This document shows, piece by piece, positions 12,326 to 26,000 of a DNA stretch of 64,000 nt. The first letter of the stretch is position 1. Every line of letters begins with the position of its first letter. The position numbers and the translations under genes are program-made. The stretch covers positions 19,617,229 to 19,681,228 of the forward strand of contig JAUPFP010000001.1 in the NCBI GenBank assembly GCA_036925085.1, in the 5' to 3' direction. Origin of the DNA: Brachycybe producta (Eukaryota; Arthropoda; Diplopoda; Playtdesmida; Andrognathidae). The notes below the pieces were generated by a model. That model ran no database searches. It worked only from the letters and a program-made list of their open reading frames with translations, and had not been told where the DNA came from.

Positions 12326-13988
12326 ATGGATATTGAGGAACTTTACATCAGCCAATCAGAGACGACTTTTGAATTCGATGAAAATTTACCTAATCTTCCA
12401 ATTCCTCCACTTGAACAAACTTTAGGATTATATTTAGAATCAGGTTATATAAAATTTAAAATATATTTATCAAATTATTATAATTTAAAATAACTGATTT
12501 TAATTTAATTTTTAGTATTCGAAAATATTTTCAGAATTTTTAAATTAAATTGTATTTTTAAAGATGGTTTTATGAACAGCTCATTTTCGAAATCTGGATT
12601 ATTCCCTCTTGCAGGAAAATTAAGAGAACCTAGAAATTGTATTAATTTATAGAAATTTTAAAAAGGTCCTTCTACTTTTAAATAATATTTAAAATCGTAC
12701 ATTTTTTTTAACTCCATGTTAAATTCTATAGGAACAAAAACCCTTCCACAAAAGTTTAAAGAACTCTCGTTAAAAATAATTTAAAGCAATAACAACCACA
12801 TTAGCACGTGCTTTTAATGTACTGGCTTCATACTGATTGCTTTTTATAAGCTTAGCACGTGCAATGATTTTTCTATTAATTTGTATATGACTAAACCAGT
12901 CGAAACCACCAAACAACGATCGCAGCGCCCTATATTCGGAGAAATTTTGAATTAAAGGCTGGATCTAGGCTCTTAATCACTTCTGGGTATTTTCAGGTTC
13001 ATATCTTTTAAAATAAATTTTTTATGTCAGTTCAAGCCAGCGTTTTTTAAGAAAACTAGAATAGTTGGTGATAACTAGGGCTCTGATTTGTATGCAATAT
13101 CAAGCAACTGTTTTCTCAATCTGTGGCCCAAGTGCCAATTGTGAAGTAACCATCTCAGGTTCGATCAACCAACAATTATGTTCTTTTCTTTTTTTTCAAT
13201 CAAAAACACTGATTAGAGGCTAGAACTGTAGTTGACAACTGATATTAAGCAGACATCTTAGCCTCTAACCAGCCTTTTTGATTTGGAAAAAAGCATAATT
13301 TGCATTTGTTCTAATGATGATGATTACTTCACAATAATTGGCACTTGGGCCACAAATTGGGGAAACACTTGCTGTGATATTGCATAAAAATCCGAGCCCT
13401 ACTGCTGATAACGTTAAGAGCCTAGATACAGCATTTAATTGAAAATTTCACCTCGCATTTTCCTCTTAATGAAATACCTATTCATATTCAACTCAGTGCA
13501 ACCTTCCAATCGGCCATTTAGCCTCGATGTACGAGCTTATATAGCTCAGCCGCTTCACCTTGGAGGTTCTTCATAGAAAATTACCCCCCCTTTTTAATAT
13601 TTTTTTATTTTAATTAGCTGTTAATATTATTATTATTGAAGGTAAAAAAAAACCAGGAAAAGTAAATTAAAATATTATGTTTGACTGGATGAAATTCATA
13701 CTAATTACATATAAAACTTGACTGAAATTAATTTTTAAAATGCAATTCATTTAAATTAAATGAAATTAATTTAATAGAGCGCCATTCTCAATGAGTCACG
13801 TACAGAAAGGAAGGAAACGGGACTTCCTTTTTTTCCCCCCCAGCTCATATCAAAAGGTTTCATTATCCAAGTATGTCTCAGAACTAGCGCCCATAATTCA
13901 AAGTATAAAAGTTGGGCAAATAAATCGTTTATAAATGAAATAATGTACCTCAGAAATTATATATATAATATCCCAGGTCTGTGTGTGT

Positions 13989-14024
<36 letters not shown>

Positions 14025-17000
14025 AGTAACAAAAACCATTGAAGCACGTCGGAATTTATATAAATTTGAATAAATGAACCGTTTTTTTTTCTCAAGGTCA
14101 ACTATATGTTGAACTCTTCCTTTGGAAAGTGTAGAAGTGGGGGGGGGGGAGAGAGAGAACAAGTGGGAGGGGGTGAGGGGAAAAAGTTTGGAAAGTGTAG
14201 AAGGGGAGACAGAGAGAGAGAGAGAGAGAGAGAGAAAAGTGGGAGGGGGTGACTGAAATTGCAATGAAAGGAGTATAAAAAAGAAAAAAACGACGCGCAT
14301 GCGCACACTTGCCTGTGAATTTTGCTCCCGTCATTTATGACGGGTTACCCCACTAGTTTTTAAATATTACGTATTTAAAACTCCACTTGTTCCTTAAGAG
14401 GCTATAGCACCCCAAAATTACTTCGAAAAATCTCCACAAAGAGTGCTAGAATCGTTTTATATTGAGCCCATAGACCCGATGTTCAAGATATCATTACCTC
14501 CAGAAATTTTCTTTTCAAAATATTGTCAAGACTTAACCCAACGATTGTCAAAAAACGATGTTTAAAATTTAAAATAAATCTTAAACCCATAATAAAAACT
14601 TGAAAATCAAGTGACTTTTCCTGAGTCACCGCCAAACGACATCATTTTAAATTTCCAAAAACGAAAGTCCCCCACCCTTCATTTTTGTGGCAAAGGTTGT
14701 CACCTCACATTTCCATAATTCCTTAATCAAATATAGGTATTACCTATTCCTATTCAACTCAAATACAACCTTCCATGTGGGGAATAATTCAAATATTAAA
14801 TCCATAGTACTTTGAAATGAAAGTAATGGAGTGAGGTGATCGCAACACATCAGAATTCGAGTAGAGGAGTAGACTTTTGGGGGGTTTTGTTGCCAATGTC
14901 TGTCGTTTGGTGGCGCATCTGTCTGATAAAGTTCATTTATATGAAGTCAACCGATTTTTAATTTTTTAAATTATATTAATGACTTATTTTAAATTTTAAA
15001 AACCGTTTTGGTAATCGTTGAATAAGTCTTGACAATATTTTGTCGAGAAACCTCTGGAGGTAACGGTCTGTTTAAAGTAAAAAAAAAAAAAAAAACGTTA
15101 GTTTTTAAAATACACAGTCGCTGCAATATGTTCATTTTTCATATTTAAAGTTGTCCATTAAAATGTTGGTAAAAATACCTAAAAATAATTTTAAAAAACC
15201 ACAATTAAACCTCAGTGAAGCCAATGACAAACAACGACAATGTTTGAGTGCCATTGTGGCTCCCATTGAGCCACATGTGGGCATGTGTTCGATGTTGGCG
15301 ATTACAGTTTAGTTTCTGTTGCGCATGGAGGGGGTATGTTAAGTAGGTTCTGCATGCCACAGGTGCACAAATAACGCCAAATACATTAAATCTTATTTAC
15401 ACAACTAATATTGTCTAAGTGACTCCTTATATGACTCAGTATTGTATCTCATAAGCAGACAGAACCAAAAATGGCGATTTCATGATGTCTATCAGTGATA
15501 ATAAAGATATAAAAGTAAAAATAAGCATTATGGTTTGCCTGCCATGTGTAGCACAATACATGGCACAGCTAAATGTATGGACTGGACTGCACGTGTGCAA
15601 GAAAATGCAACGTAGAACCCTAGACCCTAGCTGATGCTAGTTTTTTTTTTTTTTTTTTGGTTTGTTTGTTGTAAAGAACACTATGAAAAAATTGAAATTG
15701 TTTCAAAACTAGAATGGTAAAAGATTATGTTAAAACTAGAGGTGGGACGAATCCTAAATTTTCTCGAATCCGAATCCTAAAAGGTTCTCGAATCCCTCGA
15801 ATCCTATATTATTCATTAAGAAGATACAAATAAATGAAATAATAATAAATATTAAATTATTAATAATTTAAAAAACACAATGTGGCACTAACTCAGTGTC
15901 GCCACAAGGCAGTGATAATGGTGACCTGGGTACTACCGAAATTGCAACAATCGCCGGTTTTTTTTTTGTTAGTGAACGTTTCTATTGGACGTCAATGGAG
16001 TTAAAATTAAGTTTAACCAAAGTTTTTAACAGTTTTTTTAGGTTAGGATTCGAAAGACGAAAAAAGCGCGAAGATTCGAGTTTTCAAATCTCGAATATTT
16101 TTTTTAAGATTCGCGGGATTCGACGATTCGAATGTCGCATCCCTAGTTAATTTTTCATGGCAATATCTTAAGAAATAAACGTTTTATTTTAGTTTGAAAA
16201 TAACCCATTTTTGGATTTTCCATTGACATTTTTTCTCTCTCATGAAAAACTGGTTTCTCTTATCTACTGTATTATGCGTGCAATGACTCGTTTTTACAAG
16301 AGTTTTATAACTTGACATGACCGTTTTCCGTTTACATGACGGACTTGTATTTCTCTTATTTTAACCAACTTCCCCCCGATAAACTAGAGAAAGCTGAAAT
16401 TTTGTACGACAGCAGCCTCTACTAGTGCAACCTGTTAATGTATCAAACTTTGACGGATCCTCGAATGACCTGTCCAGGATCCGCTGTTATAAGAGGGGAG
16501 GGTACCTCAAATAACGTACTTTTCAAATTCAAAATGCAGAGTTATACCTAGTACACACCTGATAATTTAAATGCATTTAAATAATAAACCTGTTCATCAG
16601 AGCTCTGTGAAAAGGACAAACAAACAATATGTCGAATTCAATTTATTCAGTTGATAATCTGAAAATATTGAGTTAATTCTTAAATAATAATATCTATAAA
16701 CTGTTTGACAAAATATTGATTTAGTATTCCAATTTTAAAATATTAATAATAAAGTCAATTTTTAATTTGGTTCATAGCCTTAACTAGATTCCGTATAATT
16801 CACCTAAACACATTTAATTTGAATTCATTTAACTCATGTGTGTACAAGGTATTAGGCAACCGTGTGGGAATAATTAGGGGCATTATTGCGCACCAAAATT
16901 TCTGATATGAAGGTTTGCAATCAAAAAACCAAAAACACCAATAAAACAAAAAAAAAAAAAACTACAAATACACCAACAAAAAAAAACATGTGTTAGTATT

Positions 17001-20000
17001 AGGGATGGAGCATTGGAATCTCGTGAATCTTGAAAAAATATTCGAGATTGGAAAACTCGATTCTTTGCGCTTTTTTTCGTCTTTTTGGAATCTTTCGAAT
17101 CCTAACCTAAAAAAAACTGTTAAAACTTTGGTAAAATTAGTTTGAACTCCATTGACGTCCAATAGAAGCGTTTACTAACAACAAAAAACCAGCGATTGTT
17201 GCAATTTCGGTAGTACCCCCCCCCCCCCCCCCCCCCGATCATCAATATTTAATACTAAGCAATTGTGCGCATGCGCGTCGTTCTTTTCCTTTTTTTACTC
17301 CTTTCATTTCAATTTCAGTCACCCCCTCCCACTTTTCTCTCTCTCCCCCCCCCTTCTACACTTTCCAAAGGAAGAGTTCAACATATAGTTGACCTTGAGA
17401 AAAAAAACGGTTCATTTATTCAAATTTATATAAATTCCGACGTGCTTCAATGGTTTATGCATTATTATTTTGGATTAAACTGATTATTACTGCACATATG
17501 GCATTCTCACAGTATCATGTTGTACCCAAAAGACGTCGGAGCTGCGGTTATGCGTTTTGTGCATTTTAAGCAAACGTTTGGCTTGAAATTTGAATAAAGT
17601 TTTCTCTCCGTTTTTTCTTTAATTAATATTTTAAAATTTCTAAAAAAAAAAAATTCACCAAATGCTTTTGTTTTTTAGTCCGTCCTCATCTGAACGACGA
17701 GGAATTAAAGAAAACGACCGAACTCGTCGATACCTTCGCAGAACGTGACGGCCCCAAACTTCAAGAATTACTATTGGAAAGATCAAAGAAACACAGAAAC
17801 TGGGTATAAAAAATTCACAATCAAGAGTTGACATGATTTAATCAAAATGACTAAATCAAGTCAGTGGCGTAGGCTAAGCCAGGATTTTTTTGGGTGGGAC
17901 TCCAAATTTCTTCAGAATAAAGTTAGTCGCCCACTATGGCGCGCCATGCCAGCTAGAACTTTCCCTTGTATGCATCAAATGGTGTAATGTCCACTATAAG
18001 GCAGCATGTTGCGACGTATGAATCGCAACTGATGCGATTCAGACATGCAACAATGTATTGCAACCAGGGCCGGTGCAAGCCATTTTGCCGCCCTGTGCAA
18101 ATTGTTATAATGCCACCCCATAAAACATTTCATTACAATGAGCCATATGTCCAATAAGCGCCTCTATTGGCAGTAGGCTAAAAGATGGCCCCCCTAAGAA
18201 GTTAGCAGACGAAACCTTAACATAGAACTCTATGGAAAAATCGCTGCACGGGTAAGTTTTTTTGCAGTTTTCTCGCACATTACACGCCCCAATCTTCGTC
18301 ATTTTTTGAAAAAATAAAGACAAAAGTACGTAGTTTCACACCCTTGCATTCTCTTTGGAATAGTTCACATTGTTTCGTTGTTTTTGATGTTTTGTTCTGA
18401 ACGTTGCTGACTTGCTGTTAAACCTAATCTTTTACTCAATTAAAAAAATGTGTTTGCAAAAAAAAAAAAATGTAACAATCTGCCGCCCTATAAATTTGCC
18501 GCCCTGTGCAAATGTACAAGTTGCACCCTCGGTCGCGCCGGCCCTGATTGCAACAAAAAATCCTGGTGTGTTCTAGCCTTTAAAGGCAGAATAATCAGCG
18601 TTTGCGAAGCCCTGTTTGCACTTTAAAAGCAGAATAAATTAATTGATGGATTTTTAATTGATGGATTTGATTCGACAGTTGGAAAAATGGTGGGAAGAGA
18701 CGGCTTATCTTTCGCAGCGACTTCCTCTCATTCCCTACAGCAACACTTGTGGCGTTTTCCCTCTAAAGGACCCACTTTGGGCTCCCGATTCCATTGCTCA
18801 GATACCAAGGGCTGCCTTAGTAACCTACTTCGTATTGAAATATTATAAACTCTTACGAAGGTACGAATAGTTCCGAGTTTTCTTTTAAGTCTGGATTTAC
18901 ACCGAAGAAATAACAAAAAACATTGTTAGCAGCAAAATGTTAATAAGAAATAATGTTAATTAACAATTGTTTCGACTGTTTTGGCAAATGTCGATAACAA
19001 AATGCTGACAACGTTTTTTTATTTATACAAAAATGTTGGTAGCATGTCTTCAGGAGAAACTGATCCACGAGTAGAACGTTATTAACAGTGTTGACAGCAG
19101 AAATAACTTGATAGTTACATTTTGTTATCAACATCCTTTGATCATTACCTGCCTTCAGAGTGGTCGCAAAATTTCTGCTATTAACAAAGTTAGCAACAAT
19201 ACTATCGACATGTTAATGGAAAAAATAACATGTTGAAAGCAAATGTTGTTCACAAAAGTTAATAGCATTTCTAGACTTTTAACAATGTTAATAGCAAATG
19301 TTGATAATATTTTTTTTTACAAAAATGTTGGTAACATGTTACTATTCCACGAGTAGAATGTTATTAACAGTGTTGACAGCAGAAATAACTTGTTAGTAAC
19401 ATTTTGTTATCAATCATCCTTTGATGAGGACCGCCTCAAGAGCGGCGGTCGCAAAATTTCTGCTATTAACAAAGTTAGCAACAATATTATCAACATGTTA
19501 ATTGGAAAAAATAACAAATGCTGAAAGAAAATATTATTGATAATAGTTAATACCGAAATGTTATTAACATGTAGAAACTTTTAACACTGTTGATAGCAAA
19601 CGTCGATAACAAAATGCCAATAACAATGTTTTTGACAAAAACGTTGGTAGCATGTCGACAGGAAACTGATCCAAGAGTAGAATGTTATTAACAGTGTTGC
19701 CAAAAGAAACAACTTGTAAGTAACATTTTGTTATTGACATGTTAATGGAAAAAAACGAACAAATGCAGAAAAGCAAATGTTATCGACAAAAGTTAACAGT
19801 TCTAGACTTTTAACAATGTTAATAGCAAATTATTAACATTTCTAGAAGACTTAACAATGTTAATAGCAAATTATTAACATTTCTAGAAGATTTTTAACAA
19901 TGTTAATAGCAAATTATTAACATTTCTAGAAGATTTTTAACAATGTTAATAGCAAATTATTAACATTTCTAAAAGACTTTTAACAATGTTAATAGCAAAT

Positions 20001-23000
20001 TATTAACATTTCTAAAAGACTTTTAACAATGTTAATAGCAAATTATTAACATTTCTAGAAGACTTTTAACAATGTTAATAGCAAATTATTAACATTTCTA
20101 GAAGACTTTTAACAATGTTAATAGCAAATTATTAACATTTCTAGAAGACTTTTAACAATGTTAATAGCAAATTATTAACATTTCTAGAAGACTTTTAACA
20201 ATGTTAATAGCAAATTATTAACATTTCTAGAAGACTTTTAACAATGTTAATAGCAAATTATTAACATTTCTAGAAGACTTTTAACAATGTTAATAGCAAA
20301 TTATTAACATTTCTAGAAGACTTTTAACAATGTTAATAGCAAATTATTAACATTTCTAGAAGACTTTTAACAATGTTAATAGCAAATTATTAACATTTCT
20401 AGAAGACTTTAAACAATGTTAATAGCAAATTATTAACATTTCTAGAAGACTTTAAACAATGTTAATAGCAAATTATTAACATTTCTAGAAGACTTTTAAC
20501 AATGTTAATAGCAAATTATTAACATTTCTAGAAGACTTTTAACAATGTTAATAGCAAATTATTAACATTTCTAGAAGACTTTTAACAATGTTAATAGCAA
20601 ATTATTAACATTTCTAGAAGACTTTTAACAATGTTAATAGCAAATTATTAACATTTCTAGAAGACTTTTAACAATGTTAATAGCAAATTATTAACATTTC
20701 TAGAAGACTTTTAACAATGTTAATAGCAAATTATTAACATTTCTAGAAGACTTTTAACAATGTTAATAGCAAATTATTAACATTTCTAGAAGACTTTTAA
20801 CAATGTTAATAGCAAATTATTAACATTTCTAGAAGACTTTTAACAATGTTAATAGCAAATTATTAACATTTCTAGAAGACTTTTAACAATGTTAATAGCA
20901 AATTATTAACATTTCTAGAAGACTTTTAACAATGTTAATAGCAAATTATTAACATTTCTAGAAGACTTTTAACAATGTTAATAGCAAATTATTAACATTT
21001 CTAGAAGACTTTTAACAATGTTAATAGCAAATTATTAACATTTCTAGAAGACTTTTAACAATGTTAATAGCAAATTATTAACATTTCTAGAAGACTTTTA
21101 ACAATGTTAATAGCAAATTATTAACATTTCTAGAAGACTTTTAACAATGTTAATAGCAAATTATTAACATTTCTAGAAGACTTTTAACAATGTTAATAGC
21201 AAATTATTAACATTTCTAGAAGACTTTTAACAATGTTAATAGCAAATTATTAACATTTCTAGAAGACTTTTAACAATGTTAATAGCAAATTATTAACATT
21301 TCTAGAAGACTTTTAACAATGTTAATAGCAAATTATTAACATTTCTAGAAGACTTTTAACAATGTTAATAGCAAATTATTAACATTTCTAGAAGACTTTT
21401 AACAATGTTAATAGCAAATTATTAACATTTCTAGAAGACTTTTAACAATGTTAATAGCAAATTATTAACATTTCTAGAAGACTTTTAACAATGTTAATAG
21501 CAAATTATTAACATTTCTAGAAGACTTTTAACAATGTTAATAGCAAATTATTAACATTTCTAGAAGACTTTTAACAATGTTAATAGCAAATTATTAACAT
21601 TTCTAGAAGACTTTTAACAATGTTAATAGCAAATTATTAACATTTCTAGAAGACTTTTAACAATGTTAATAGCAAATTATTAACATTTCTAGAAGACTTT
21701 TAACAATGTTAATAGCAAATTATTAACATTTCTAGAAGATTTTTAACAATGTTCATAGGCAAAATGTTATCAACATTTTATTGGCCGATTTTTAATATTT
21801 GTTAAAAAAAATATTGCTAATAACACGTGTTTTCAACAATGTTACCTCCGCTGTAAATCCATTTTTTAAGTCTTGTTTCCACTGGGGTGAAAATTTTAAC
21901 TTTTTGAATATTTCAACTGGTGAAAAATATAAAACACGTGTCCCCCCGCCCGGTCCCTGTCATAGGCAAAGGCCACGTGTGTTCTATTTTTCACCAGTTG
22001 AGATTTTCAAGAAGTTAAAATTTTCCCCCAAATTTTCCACCCCAGTGGAAACAAGGCATTACGTGACATTTTAAAAATTATTCTGCTATTTGTTTTGACA
22101 ATTTCATACAGCGAAAAAGTAAAGCCGGACAAATCTCGAGGAGCTAATTTCAGTATGTCGCAGTTTCGAAGGTGTTTCAATACTATTCGTATTCCGAGTC
22201 AACAGTCGGATGAACTAAAATGCAGTTTTGTAACTGGTAAAAAATATGAAGTAACTTACGAACGAACCAAAAATTTGGACCTAAAAGCCAATTTCTAAAC
22301 GAAGCCATTTTTCTTTTTATAAATATCTAAAGAACGTGAAGGACCGCTTCCATCCAAGCACATCATTGTCTTATGCAAAGGATACATTTACCAGATGACT
22401 GTGTTCGACTCCGAAGACGAGCCTTTTACTCCGACGGATTTAGAACAGCAGTTCCAACACATTCTAGACGAACCCCGTAATCTTCGAGGTTGCAACGTCG
22501 CTAGCCTCACGTACGACGATCGTAAAAGCTGGGCCAAGGTTAAAAAAATTCTCCTTCGTAAAAAAAAAATATAAACAAGAGTGTTCGAGAAAGATAGAAC
22601 CGATCAGTAGTGCAACCAGAATTCTTGTTTAGGAGGTTTAATTAAATATTAAATAAGTATTTGATATCTCCCGGGGGGGGGGGAGAATGAGAAGGGCCAA
22701 GGGGCTCATGGTTGCACCACTGGAACTGATTACAGAAGCTAAAAAAAAACTGAAAAGGACAGCGTGAAATTAGGTGGAAGCCAACAAGAAAAATAAATCG
22801 GCGGCTGCAAAATCAAAAAATGATTGGCAGTGGTGACGTAGACACTACGGGATTCAAAAACTGGTGCAGCGATGGCGCGCAGTAAAAAACCAGCAGCACT
22901 CGCACGAGAAAAGTGTTGTATAAATGTCGTATTATGCTTATATCGATATTGTCTTATCGAAACTAACCAAGTCTTCCCCCTCCTTTAAATCCATGTGCTT

Positions 23001-26000
23001 TCGGAGCAGGGTGCCATTGGCAGTGGCGTGGCACAGCCAAAAATTCGTCTGCAGCAGCGACGAAACACGGTGGCGACTCCCACCTCTAGATCTGGGCTAT
23101 CAGGCATTTTCTCCGATGGGCAGCTTAGAGATGAATCACACACGGTGAAAATCCACCAGAAAATAGAAATAAAGAGAACTTACTCATTTTTATTCATACG
23201 AAAATGCGGCAACTGGTCACAGTTTAAGCAAATCCTCATAACACAAGAAACTTCTCTCAGTTTGAGTAACTACTCACATATTTTATTCATACCGAGTCGA
23301 GCACTTTCTTCAAAAATTTTAGAAAAGAGAACGTACTCAAGTTTTACTCATACCACCCGTTCTCTGTGCAATTAAATCAATTCTCCTTTACAGAACAGAG
23401 AACGGCTCGTTACTTTGCACGCAAACAACTCGAGCAACTTAAAAGAAATCGAGAATGCGATCATGTTTCTAAGTCTGGATGCAGCGGAACCCAAGACCGA
23501 CGACGAGGTTCGAAATAAGAGGATCGATTACGATCTAAAGCAAATAGTACTATAGCAAAATGTTCCATCTTTTATTTAGATTTGTCAATTGTCTCTTGGA
23601 GGTGAAGTCGGTGGTCGCTGGGCCGATTCCACAACGCTCATTGTATACAAAAATGGCACTGTGGCTTTTAACGCAGATGTGAGCATGCCTTTATCGTATT
23701 CTACTAATGGGGTTTCGTCGGTTGTTTACATCCTATTCCAATTTTAACACACTGCTTAGTGCTGTTTCTGAAAGGCAGAATAACCGTAATTCTATTCCAT
23801 TGTTCTCTTTGTTCGTATTCTCGTAGCACACACCTTGCGACGGAATGGTCGGAATTTCTTTGAATCACTTTATCTACTTAAACGTTGAAAGAATCAAAGG
23901 AAAATGGTCGAAAGATTCGCATGTATCCAACAAGATTGCAGCCAATCGAGGCATCCGCAAACCGATTAAACTTGATTTCGTATTAGATTCCTTATTACGC
24001 GAGGAAATCGAAACAGTTACACTGAGAACGTCAACATTGGTACAAAAAAAAAACTTTTTTTTTCGTTTAAGTCAAATATTTAAAGAAACCGGTGATCCCC
24101 AGAAATATCTCGTCAAAATAATCAAGAACTATTTAACAATTACCAGAACGATTTTTAAAATTTAAAATAAGTGATTAATGTAATTTAAAAAAATTAAAAA
24201 TAAGTTGACTTCAAACCCCCCAAAGTCTACTCCTCTACTCGAATTCTGATGTGTTGCGATCACCTCACTCAATACTTTCATTTGAATGTACCATGGATTT
24301 AATATTTGAATTATTCCCCACATGGAAGGTTGTATTGAGTTGAATAAGAATAGGGAATACCTATATTTGATTAAGGAATTATGGAAATGTGAGGTGACAG
24401 CATTTGCCAATAAAATGAGGGGTAGACTTTCGTTTTTGAAAATTTAAAATGGCGTCGTTTGGTGACTCAGGAAAAGTCACTTCATTTTTACGTTTTTTTT
24501 ATGGTTTTATTGACTTATTTTAAATTTTAAAAATCGTTGAATAATTCTTGACACTTCTGGAGGTGTAATGGTCTCTTTAAAGGCCCATTTCACGCGCGTG
24601 CCCCCGAATTGATCAACACGGTTGAAACAACGAGCTTGAATTCAACGGTTCAACGAAATCTGTTTACACGGTTCCACACAAGTGAACAACACAATCGTGG
24701 TCTCCGAAGTGGTCTCCAGGGGGTACGCGAGTCGATATGGAAGGGGGGGGGGTCTTTTTGTATTTTTTGTCCTAAGACAAGTTTTATATTTTTATATTTT
24801 GTAAAAAAATTCACTTGTAATTTACAAGTGTACCACTTGTACTTTCGTGAAACGCTAATAAGTGGAAATTTTACAAACTTGTAAAAATTGACTTGTTACT
24901 AACAAGACTTGTAGTTTTGTGAAACGGGCCCCTGGTTGATTCACTTCGGTTGATTCATCCTTGTTGATCAACCCTAGTGGGGCGGGGGGCAGTGTAAATA
25001 GGCCTTAATTTTCCGACTTCTATTTATTAATTATCTTTTTCAGATTGGTTTCGTTAATTGTTGCGTCTTACATTTTAATGGATTCGGAAAATCTTTTATA
25101 ACTTCAAAGAAAATCAATCCGGATACATTCGTACAATTGGCGCTGCAACTCGCTTATTATCGGACACACGAAAAGTAATTAAATTCGATGTAATTAAAAT
25201 ACTCCAGGATGAAAAAAAAAGAATTTTGTTTAAACAAATGTTTAATGTAAATGAGGATATTTGATTTTTTTCAAAATGAAATTAAGATAAGTTTAAGATG
25301 TGCTGATTTTGTAACTCGTAACCCTAACTTTTCGACAAGAAACCGTCGGTTAAAAAGTGATACCACGTAACTGGCATTTTTTGGTGCTTTTTGCATAAAA
25401 AAAATCATAAAAAATCAGTGCATCGTTCGGGAAAATGTCGTGAAATAAACAAAAATTTATTTTAAAAGATATTGACTGGTAGACATCTTGGTAGACGGTG
25501 TTCAAATCCATTTAATGTGATTTAAGGTACAGGAAATGATGATGATGATGATGTCACATACGTAACAAAGTCATAATTTTGTCGGGGGTTTACTCCCCAG
25601 GGGTGTAACTTTTTTTTACCGTTCCCAACGTATGGCTCCCGTAGTCACTTTTGACCACGGTCAGCCCACTTTTGCCCACGGCTGGTCAGAAGTGGGCCCG
25701 GGGTTGCCGACCACTCTGCCGGGTCCTAACTGACCAGGATCGGTCGACGGTTTTTCGGCCGTAAAATATATAATATTAAGCCAGGTCTGTGTGTGTGTGT
25801 AACGTCGGAATTTATATAAACTTAAATGAATAAATGAACCGCTTTTTTTCTCAAGGTCAACTATGTGTTGCACACTCCCCATCCAAGAACCCCATGATAT
25901 TAAATTGGAGAGGGGAAAAGGTTGGAAAGTGTAGAAAAGGGGGGGGAGAGAGAGAAACGTGGAGGGGGGGAAAAGTGGGAGGGAGTGACTGAAATTGAAA

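Noticed and set aside
13525-13575. TATAGCTCAGCCGCTTC as a tRNA A box
   Set aside because: No matching B box at the right distance and no acceptor stem.
19802-21756. Regular repeat array as a CRISPR
   Set aside because: Directly abutting 43-bp units with no unique spacers, in an intron of an animal gene.
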